A stretch of DNA of 7,678 bases from Tannerella sp. Its GTDB lineage: Bacteria > Bacteroidota > Bacteroidia > Bacteroidales > Tannerellaceae. How positions within the stretch are numbered: the first letter of the stretch is position 1; every line of letters begins with the position of its first letter. Both the position numbers and the translations under genes were made by a program. Under the pieces are notes generated by a model. It ran no database searches, was not told where the DNA came from, and saw only the letters and a program-made list of their open reading frames with translations. This document shows, piece after piece, positions 1-6,900 of this stretch. Location: contig JAITHS010000204.1 in NCBI GenBank assembly GCA_031279875.1, positions 1 to 7,678 on the forward strand. Reading direction: 5' to 3'.

Positions 1-146
1 AACGCGACGCCTGCGGTGGATGCTTCAACAAGATACCGCCACAGAAGCAGTTAGACATCAAGTTGCGCAAGAAAATCCTCGTTTGCGAGTACTGCGGACG
101 TATTATGATTGACCCCGAACTGGCTTCGTCGAACGAAAATAAATAA
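1..146 (+). CDS. C4-type zinc ribbon protein, C-terminal end (partial)
   Basis: The reading frame is open from base 3 and stops at TAA 144-146, giving the last 47 residues of a protein whose start lies left of the window. Two CxxC knuckles are visible, CGGC (codons at 12 and 21) and CEYC (codons at 84 and 93). They are separated by a basic stretch with IPPQKQLDIK and followed by GRIMIDPEL. This is the pattern of the zf-RING_7 / C4 zinc-ribbon domain at the C-terminus of bacterial proteins that usually have a long N-terminal coiled coil and a nucleic-acid-related but poorly defined role. The coiled coil cannot be seen here. The stop is three bases from the tilS start, so the two genes are probably co-transcribed. 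Family assignment rests on the cysteine spacing and flanking residues; the specific function is unknown. Confidence 0.8.
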   Translation, partial: RDACGGCFNKIPPQKQLDIKLRKKILVCEYCGRIMIDPELASSNENK

Positions 147-149
147 ACG

Positions 150-1493
150 TTGATTTCCGTCGTCCGCTCTTTTATTGAGGAAAAACGACTGCTTACGTTA
201 TCTCAACAGCCGGTATTAGTCGGTTTGAGCGGAGGCAGCGATTCGGTTGCATTGCTGTATATACTTGTAAATCTGGGATATAAATGTATAGCAATGCACT
301 GTAATTTCCATTTGAGAAAGCAAGAATCCGACAGAGATGAAGTTTTTTCACGTCGTATAGCCGCAAGGTGGGGCGTTGTGTTTGAAAAAAACGATTTCGA
401 TACGATGTCGTTTGTATCCGAACACGGATTTTCGATTGAAATGGCAGCAAGGGAATTGCGCTATCGATGGTTTGAAGAACTACGTCAACAGTATGACGCA
501 CAGGCGATTGCAGTGGCTCATCATCGCGACGACAACGCCGAAACCATACTGCTGAATCTAATTCGTGGCGCCGGTATTCATGGGTTGTGCGGCATGAAAC
601 CTGTTAACGGACATGTTATACGCCCTTTGCTGTGCGTCTCGAAAGCGGAGATATTAACTTTTCTTGCCGAAAATAATATCCCCTTTACGGACGACAGTTC
701 CAATTTCTCCGACACATTTAAGCGCAACTTCCTGCGTATCAATGTTTTGCCGCTGATGAAAGAACTTAATCCCGCCGTATCCGACGCACTAATCCGAGCG
801 GCTGAACATCTGACCGACGTTGAGGCCGTTTTTATGCTGACAGTAGAAGATGTTCGCAAAAAAGTTGTTCAACAAACAGACAATCAAGATACTGTATTGT
901 CGATACCTGATTTGCTCAAACACTGTTTGCCCGCACCGAAAACGATGCTCTACGAACTCCTGAAACCTTACGGCTTTAACAGCGCCGTAACCGACAACAT
1001 TTTTGACGCCCTAAACGGAGAAACAGGGAAAATGTTTTACGCAACGGAAAACAATTACAGACTTCTTGTTGACCGTAATAGATTGATTATCAGCAAGTTA
1101 TGCGAAGAGTCCGAAGATACTTTCATCATCCCCTCTGCCACAGCCGACTGTTCCGCTTTGCCCGTAAGGTTATCTATAACGGAAATGCCTGTTAATGAGA
1201 ACTTTAAAATCGATACATCGTTATCTGTCGCTACGTTCGACAGAGACAAAATCAATTTTCCGTTAGTTTTGCGTCATTGGCGTTGCGGCGACCGCTTCGT
1301 TCCTTTCGGCATGAAAGGAAGCAAAAAAGTGAGCGATTTTTTTACCGACTGTAAATTAAGCCTTTTTGATAAGGAAAAAACATGGTTGCTGTGCAGTAAT
1401 GATAAGATTATATGGATTTTAGGACTACGCATTGACAACAGATTTCGTATAACAAAAAGTACAAAAAATGCCATTGTGATTAATAATTTTTGA
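150..1493 (+). CDS. tilS: tRNA(Ile)-lysidine synthetase TilS
   Basis: TilS is a cytoplasmic enzyme that uses ATP and lysine to convert C34 of the CAU-anticodon tRNA(Ile) to lysidine, so that it reads AUA and is charged with isoleucine. The 447-residue product has the N-type ATP pyrophosphatase P-loop SGGSDS at residues 27-32, the HCNFHLR segment at 50-56, the EMAARELRYRWF segment at about 97-108, and the signature AHHRDDNAET at 123-132. The C-terminal TilS domain is at about 371-447 (RHWRCGDRFVPFGMKG, then KKVSDFF). Length is normal for the family. The start is TTG at 150: an in-frame TAA lies at 144-146, and the first in-frame ATG (codon 49) is beyond the P-loop, so only a non-ATG start keeps the active site. 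No Shine-Dalgarno sequence is evident, which is usual in Bacteroidota. It probably shares a transcript with the upstream zinc-ribbon gene. Confidence 0.95.
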   Translation: MISVVRSFIEEKRLLTLSQQPVLVGLSGGSDSVALLYILVNLGYKCIAMHCNFHLRKQESDRDEVFSRRIAARWGVVFEKNDFDTMSFVSEHGFSIEMAARELRYRWFEELRQQYDAQAIAVAHHRDDNAETILLNLIRGAGIHGLCGMKPVNGHVIRPLLCVSKAEILTFLAENNIPFTDDSSNFSDTFKRNFLRINVLPLMKELNPAVSDALIRAAEHLTDVEAVFMLTVEDVRKKVVQQTDNQDTVLSIPDLLKHCLPAPKTMLYELLKPYGFNSAVTDNIFDALNGETGKMFYATENNYRLLVDRNRLIISKLCEESEDTFIIPSATADCSALPVRLSITEMPVNENFKIDTSLSVATFDRDKINFPLVLRHWRCGDRFVPFGMKGSKKVSDFFTDCKLSLFDKEKTWLLCSNDKIIWILGLRIDNRFRITKSTKNAIVINNF

Positions 1494-1500
1494 AAAAAAG

Positions 1501-1531
1501 TTGTTTATTTCAAAAATTATTCGTACCTTTG
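1501..1531 (+). promoter_or_regulatory. Bacteroidota-type housekeeping promoter of rho
   Basis: TTG at 1501-1503 (the -33 element) is followed after 20 bases by TACCTTTG at 1524-1531. The latter matches the -7 consensus TAnnTTTG used by the primary sigma factor of Bacteroides and relatives. The A/T-rich spacer and the position in the only sizeable gap of the window support it. Transcription would start around 1536-1540, about 90 bases before the rho ATG. The -33 element begins only 8 bases after the tilS stop. Confidence 0.8.
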
Positions 1532-1535
1532 CGGC

Positions 1536-1626
1536 GAAATTCAGACATAAATCAATAAGGTCGTAAATTCCAGGAACATTTTCACACAAATTTCATACCC
1601 CTAAAAAATTGTTATTTTTATAAAAT
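1536..1626 (+). promoter_or_regulatory. rho 5' leader, A/T-rich, no Shine-Dalgarno
   Basis: This is the inferred untranslated leader of rho. The part next to the start codon is almost pure A/T. It includes a weak 6-bp A/U inverted repeat at 1602-1620 (TAAAAA, 7-base loop, TTTTTA) that ends 6 bases before the ATG. No purine-rich ribosome-binding sequence is present, typical of Bacteroidota, where A-rich unstructured leaders serve instead. No intrinsic terminator (GC stem plus T run) is visible between tilS and rho, so some read-through from tilS is possible. Rho genes in other phyla can be autoregulated through their leaders, but nothing here proves that. Confidence 0.4.
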
Positions 1627-3951
1627 ATGCAAAAATACAACATAATCGAATTAAACAACAAGCAACTTCCCGAGTTGCAGGAAATTGCCCAAACATTGGG
1701 CGTTAAAAAAGGAAAGACACTATCCAAAGAAGAATTAGTGTACATCATACTTGATGAACAGGCTATTTCTCTTGCCGGTCAACTGGCAGAAAAAGAAGCC
1801 CGACACAGAGGCCGACGTCCTCAAAAAGGTAAACATCAAAAGAATGAGTCGGCAAAGGACGAACCCAAAAGCGCCGCCGAAAAACAAGATGCAGGTGCAA
1901 CAACAGCTGGTGCCGAGGCTAACACAGCCGGCAAAAAAGGCAGAGGACGTCCGCCGAAAGTTAATCTGCATCAGGGGACGAGGGGACAAGGAGACGAGGG
2001 AACGAGGCAACAGCCACAACAAGCTCAACAGCCACAACAGCCACAACAAGCTCAACAGCCACAACAAGCTCAACAGCCACAACAAGCTCAATTGCCTATA
2101 CCCGAAAATGTATCTATCAGCCCGATTGTTCAACCGGCTGAAATACAAGTAAATAAGGACGCAATCGGCGAAGCTGCCGGTACGAAAACGCCCGAAGTGG
2201 TCGGCGAAAGTCGGAAAGGAAAGCGTGGACGTCCAAAGAAAAATAACAGAGAAAAGGTTCAGCAACAGCAATCTCAGCTGTCGCCTCAACAGCAACAGTC
2301 TCAACAGCAACAGTCTCAACAGCCTACTCCTCAAAAGGTACAAATCAGCCCGATAATCAAAGAGATTGTCGCCGTCAAACCGCAGGAGCCTCAAGCCGAC
2401 AAACCAACCGACGCACAAAACCAAGACAAGCTTCAAGCCGACGCACAAAACCAAGACAAACCTCAAGCCGACAAACCAAATCAAGACAAACCTCAAGCCG
2501 ACGCACAAAATCAAGACAAACCGGCCGACAAGGAAACCGTTGCTAACGAACAGCAGCAGCCGGCCGAGCCTAAACGTATTATTTTCAGGCATGATAAAGA
2601 AGCGTCGTCGTCGGTTCTCGACCAAATCATTCCGATAGCCATACCAGAGCCGAAGCAACCGGCACAGCCAACAGGCGATTCTAATGCACAGCAGAAAAAA
2701 CAGCAGCACCAACAGCAACAAGGCAAGAAATGTAACAACCAAAACAACAATCAGCGACAGCAGCAGCAGCAACAACCTGTACCGATGCCACAGCCGGAAC
2801 CCGAAGCTCCGAAGTTTGATTTCGAAGGCATTCTGACAGGCACCGGCGTACTCGAAATAATGCTTGACGGTTTCGGTTTCCTCCGTTCGCCCGACTTCAA
2901 CTACCTCTCATCGCCCGACGACATTTACGTTTCGCAGGCTCAAATCAAGATGTTCGGTCTCAAAACTGGCGACCTCGTTGAAGGCCTCATCCGCCCGCCG
3001 AAAGAAAACGAGAAATTCTTCCCACTCGTTATGGTTGACAAAATCAACGGTTGCCATCCCGACGATGTACGCGACCGCGTGCCGTTTGACCATCTGACGC
3101 CACTATTCCCGAATGAGAAATTCCTCCTGACCGAAAAGATGTCCCCAAAAGTATATGACCGTATCTCGGTGCGCGTCGTTGACCTCTTCTCGCCTATCGG
3201 CAAAGGCCAGCGCGGACTTATCGTAGCACAGCCTAAAACAGGTAAAACGATGCTGCTCAAAGATATAGCCAATGCTATAGCATATAATAATCCCGAAGTA
3301 TATATGATTATTTTGCTTATCGACGAACGACCGGAAGAAGTAACCGACATGGCGCGAAGCGTTGATGCTGAGGTTATTGCCTCCACTTTCGACGAACCGG
3401 CAGACCGCCACGTCAAGATTGCCGACATCGTTCTCAACAAGGCAAAACGCATGGTTGAATGCGGACACGACGTTGTGATACTGTTAGACAGCATTACCCG
3501 CCTCGCACGCGCTTATAATACCGTACAGCCGGCTTCAGGAAAAGTCCTTTCCGGCGGTGTTGACGCTAATGCCTTACAGAAACCCAAACGCTTTTTCGGC
3601 GCAGCACGTAACATCGAAAACGGTGGCAGCCTCACAATCCTCGCTACAGCGCTCACAGAAACAGGCTCGAAGATGGACGAAGTTATATTTGAAGAATTTA
3701 AAGGCACCGGTAACATGGAATTGCAGTTAGACCGCAAACTGTCGAACAAACGCATCTATCCCGCTGTTGACATCATCGCTTCAAGTACACGTCGCGACGA
3801 CCTGCTGCAAGACGAAAAAACTATCAACCGCATGTGGATACTCCGCAAATACCTGTCGGATATGAACTCCATCGAAGCAATGGAATTTGTTAAGAAACAG
3901 ATGGATAACACTATTGATAACTACGAATTTCTCGCTTCTATGAATGGATAA
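1627..3951 (+). CDS. rho: Transcription termination factor Rho with long disordered insert
   Basis: Rho is a hexameric RNA-dependent ATPase/translocase that binds untranslated C-rich RNA and terminates transcription. The 774-residue product (E. coli Rho has 419) has a Rho_N helical segment at about 4-46, a low-complexity disordered insert at about 47-395, and a complete core from about 396. The core carries the primary RNA-binding cold-shock fold ([20 protein letters not shown]), Walker [10 protein letters not shown] at 534-542, catalytic DERPEE at 566-571, Walker B DVVILLDS at 615-622, the Q-loop LSGGVDAN, the R-loop TGSKMDEV with EEFKGTGN, and the arginine finger in SSTRRDD (R722). All catalytic residues are intact, so the protein should be active. 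The insert is A/C-rich and repeat-built, while the core has ordinary composition. The start is ATG 1627, giving an immediate Rho_N match. It has its own promoter and overlaps the next gene by 8 bases. Confidence 0.97.
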   Translation: MQKYNIIELNNKQLPELQEIAQTLGVKKGKTLSKEELVYIILDEQAISLAGQLAEKEARHRGRRPQKGKHQKNESAKDEPKSAAEKQDAGATTAGAEANTAGKKGRGRPPKVNLHQGTRGQGDEGTRQQPQQAQQPQQPQQAQQPQQAQQPQQAQLPIPENVSISPIVQPAEIQVNKDAIGEAAGTKTPEVVGESRKGKRGRPKKNNREKVQQQQSQLSPQQQQSQQQQSQQPTPQKVQISPIIKEIVAVKPQEPQADKPTDAQNQDKLQADAQNQDKPQADKPNQDKPQADAQNQDKPADKETVANEQQQPAEPKRIIFRHDKEASSSVLDQIIPIAIPEPKQPAQPTGDSNAQQKKQQHQQQQGKKCNNQNNNQRQQQQQQPVPMPQPEPEAPKFDFEGILTGTGVLEIMLDGFGFLRSPDFNYLSSPDDIYVSQAQIKMFGLKTGDLVEGLIRPPKENEKFFPLVMVDKINGCHPDDVRDRVPFDHLTPLFPNEKFLLTEKMSPKVYDRISVRVVDLFSPIGKGQRGLIVAQPKTGKTMLLKDIANAIAYNNPEVYMIILLIDERPEEVTDMARSVDAEVIASTFDEPADRHVKIADIVLNKAKRMVECGHDVVILLDSITRLARAYNTVQPASGKVLSGGVDANALQKPKRFFGAARNIENGGSLTILATALTETGSKMDEVIFEEFKGTGNMELQLDRKLSNKRIYPAVDIIASSTRRDDLLQDEKTINRMWILRKYLSDMNSIEAMEFVKKQMDNTIDNYEFLASMNG
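1974..2007 (+). repeat. Imperfect octanucleotide tandem repeat inside rho
   Basis: There are four head-to-tail 8-bp units at 1974-1981, 1982-1989, 1990-1997 and 1998-2005 plus two bases of a fifth. All fit GG[GA][GA]AC[GA]A with consensus ggggacga. The tract is G-rich and almost all purine, in sharp contrast with the G-poor CAA/CAG sequence that follows at once. It is read as [11 protein letters not shown]. The 8-bp period is not a multiple of three, unlike every other repeat in this gene. Confidence 0.85.
2011..2091 (+). repeat. 18-bp tandem repeat encoding QPQQAQ in rho
   Basis: Unit cagccacaacaagctcaa occurs exactly at 2011-2028, 2038-2055, 2056-2073 and 2074-2091, with a 9-bp half unit (cagccacaa) at 2029-2037. 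The units are identical at the nucleotide level, which suggests recent slippage or duplication. The period keeps the reading frame, so copy number can vary without inactivating Rho. The tract encodes a glutamine/proline-rich segment of the disordered region. Confidence 0.95.
2287..2322 (+). repeat. 15-bp tandem repeat encoding QQQQS in rho
   Basis: Unit caacagcaacagtct is present twice without change (2287-2301 and 2302-2316), followed by caacag at 2317-2322. It is in phase with the codons and gives a glutamine/serine tract. This is the second Q-rich tract of the disordered region and follows the second AT-hook-like motif. Confidence 0.9.
2404..2523 (+). repeat. 30-bp tandem repeat encoding a 10-residue D/Q/N/K unit in rho
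   Basis: There are four consecutive 30-bp units at 2404-2433, 2434-2463, 2464-2493 and 2494-2523. The protein unit is roughly [10 protein letters not shown], with variants [10 protein letters not shown] and [10 protein letters not shown] and the last unit ending PA. The first unit is the most diverged. The tract brings regularly spaced acidic and basic residues into an otherwise Q-rich region and is in phase with the reading frame. Confidence 0.9.
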
Positions 3952-6900
3952 AATGCTTACCATACTTGCTGTTTTATGTTCATTTGTAGCATATCCTGCA
4001 AATGAAAAATTTTATAGCATCAATGACATGTATGGGATTTCCATGCGTGAAACGGAGAGGATATGCGAAGATGACAACGGATTTATTTGGACATCGTCGA
4101 AAACAGGCATCATGAGGCTTGCCGGTGATGATTACCGCATTTATCAACTTCCATATCAAACGGTAGATATTGTTAATGTCAAGTTGGTATATGCCAACAA
4201 TATATTAATGGCTTATACCAATAACGGTCAAGTATTTCGTTACAATACCCTGTATGACCGTTTTGACTTCTTGTTTCACGCAAGCCGGATACTGAAAAAC
4301 CGTCATCTGTATGTATCTTCACTGCTTATTGACAGGCAGGGCGATTGCCGGATATCTACAAATATGGGATTATACAAGTTTCAGCAGGGGAAACTGATTT
4401 TAACCGGAGAAGATTCGTCCGAAGTATCTTATTCGATATGGCAGGATGACAATCGTATTGTGTTTATCCAAAACGATGAAATCAAGTTGATGGATATCGG
4501 AACGCTCAAAACCGATTGCATATATAAAGACAGCATATTATCGACAATTCGGATTGCAACACTTTTTTACGATAAAACGGAAAACAGACTGTGGACAGGC
4601 ACAATGTCCGACGGTCTGTTTTATTTTGATTTCAACGATACAAGTTTTGTCAAACTGCCTGTTCATACTTTGCCCACGCAACCGGTTAGAGCAATTCAAG
4701 AGTACACCGATTCGAGCCTTTTAATAGGAATTGACGGACAAGGTATCTGGGAAATAAATAAACAGGGAACCCGAATATTGAACATCTACAAAGAAAACGT
4801 AGATGACCCGTTTTCGCTTCGCGGAAATGGCGTTTATGATATTTTTTGCGACCACAACAAGCGAGTGTGGGTATGTTCATACAGCGGCGGACTGTCGTTT
4901 TTTGAACAAACCACTCCGCCTGTCGGTCAAATAGTACACCGGATAAACAATCCCAATTCTTTGACTAATAATAATGTAAACAATATATTGGAAGACAGTC
5001 GGGGAAATCTCTGGTTTGCTACCGACAACGGCATCTGCCGCTGGGAAGTACAATCGAACGAATGGAAAGCATTTTATCACAATAAACAAGAACAGGCGCA
5101 AGTGTTTTTGTCGCTCTGTGAAGACAACAAAGGGCAAATATGGGCAAGTACTTATTCGTCGGGCGTATATGTGATAGATGGCAAAACAGGAAAAGAAGCG
5201 GCACATTACTCAAACAAAACAGAAGAACATCCGTTTTCAAGCAATTTTATTTTTGACATATTTAAAGATACAAACGGCGACATCTGGATGGGCAGCGTTA
5301 CGGAAGATCCTGTATGCTATGTTGCGAAAGAAAACAAATTCAAATCTTATCCCTCGTTATCGATTTATGCTTTTGCCCAATGGTCTCCCACCCAAATGCT
5401 TGCCGCTTGCACATTCGGATTATGTTTATTAGACAAGCAAAGCGGCAAGACAGAAGTGCTGCTCGACGGATATGTGCTGCATGATATTCTGTTTGTTGAC
5501 GGATATGCCTGGCTATGTACTTGTGGAAACGGATTAATCAAGTTTGATCTGAAAAATAAAACAACCGAAAAATTCACGACCGAAAACGGATTACCCTCCA
5601 ACGTTATAAACAGCATCGAATTGGCCGACGGCTATCTGTGGTTAGGAACCGAAAACGGATTATGCCGCTTCGATATCGAAAACAACTGCACACATACTTA
5701 TTCGTCGTTGCCCCCATTGTCAAATATTTCGATCAACCGCAATTCGCATTACAAACTCAACAACGGGCAATTGATATTCGGAACAAACAACGGCGCAGTA
5801 TTTTTCGACACCGAAGCGCTTGAACAAATGCAACCTCATGGACGGATTTTTTTTCAGGATCTGACTGTTTCGGGACGTTCTGTCCGCGACCTGTCGGGCT
5901 TTAATTTGACTGCTCCGTTAGATAGCTTATCCGAAATAACGTTGAATTACAATCAAAACAACCTGACATTGGAAATGCTTCCGCTCGGAACGGTTACGGG
6001 AGCCAAATTTTCGTGGACAATGGACGAAGAAGACACGTGGAGTAAGCCTTCCAATCGCCGGATATTTACTTATACCAATATTCCGACAGGACGTTTTGTA
6101 TTGAAAATAAGGATGTATGACAATTCTTTGTCGCAAATGATAGACGAACGTCAGTTGCTGATCCGTATCATGCCGCCTTTTTGGGCAACAGTATGGTTTA
6201 GATTGCTGATGATTGTGCTTATTGCAGGGATTGTGTATTTTTCATTGTATCAATACATTACCCGCCTCAAGCAACGTCATGCGGAAGATAAAATACGCTT
6301 TTTCACTAATACGGCGCACGATATTCGTACTTCTCTTACTCTGATAACGGCGCCCGTTGAGGAACTGAATAAAGAATCGGCGCTGTCGGAAACAGGGACG
6401 CGATATCTTCATCTGGCAATTGAGCAGATAAGGCGTCTGTCGTCGGTTGCCACCCAATTATTGGATTTTCAAAAAGCAGATATTGGGAAAGAACAATTAT
6501 CGCTCAACATAATCGATGTGGCAGGGTTGATTTCAAAACGAAAAATGATGTTCGATTCTGTTGCTAAAAACAAAAACATACAATTGATTTGCACTTTAAA
6601 TCCGTCGGAATATCATACGGCAATCGACGAATCGATGATGGAAAAGGTGATCGACAACTTACTTTCAAATGCAGTGAAATATTCATATCCCGACAGTCAG
6701 GTGAAAATCATGTTTTCCGGCGATATTAAAAGCTGGACACTCGAAGTAATAGACCATGGGATTGGCATAGGAAAGAAAGCACAAAAGAAACTGTTCAGAG
6801 AATTTTACCGCAGCGAAAATGCCGTCAACTCCAACATTGTAGGTTCGGGCATCGGACTTCTGTTAGTCAAAACGTATGTTGAACTGCATGGAGGAACTGT

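Larger units (their letters stand above)
1765..2811 (+). other. Intrinsically disordered region of Rho (residues ~47-395)
   Basis: This region sits between Rho_N and the RNA-binding core. It is dominated by Q, P, K, A, D and N with almost no aromatic residues. In order it has a basic RGRRP patch (61-65), an AT-hook-like GRGRPPK (105-111), a QPQQAQ tract (about 129-155), a VSISPIV motif (162-168), a second AT-hook-like KRGRPKK (199-205), a QQQQS tract (about 212-232), a VQISPII motif (238-244), an acidic/amide 10-residue repeat (260-299), a more hydrophobic island (about 316-341) and an N/Q-rich prion-like tail (355-383). Long disordered inserts are known in Bacteroidota Rho, and in Bacteroides thetaiotaomicron this region has been linked to phase separation and gut fitness. 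That this Rho condenses is inference. The single cysteine of the insert is C369. Confidence 0.85.

Noticed and set aside
1602..1620. A/U inverted repeat before the rho start as a terminator or regulatory hairpin
   Set aside because: The stem is six A/U pairs with a 7-base loop, too weak for a terminator and easily expected by chance in such A/T-rich sequence. It is mentioned only within the leader.
1751..2638. Open frames in other + frames across the rho insert (1751-2152 and 2366-2638)
   Set aside because: The tandem repeats keep alternative frames open as a side effect. The products are simple repeats of SHNKLN or KPTHKTKTN type with no recognisable domain.
1735..2775. Long open frame of 346 codons on the minus strand opposite the rho insert, rich in L and R
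   Set aside because: It is the reverse complement of CAA/CAG-rich coding sequence, which removes stops and yields Leu/Cys/Arg-rich nonsense. The + strand frame has full Rho homology at both ends and no promoter was seen for the antisense frame.
3684..3691. TATATTTG match to the -7 promoter consensus near the end of rho, a possible HTCS promoter
   Set aside because: No TTG lies about 20 bases upstream, and the sequence falls in the strongly conserved coding stretch MDEVIFEEF of Rho, which explains it.
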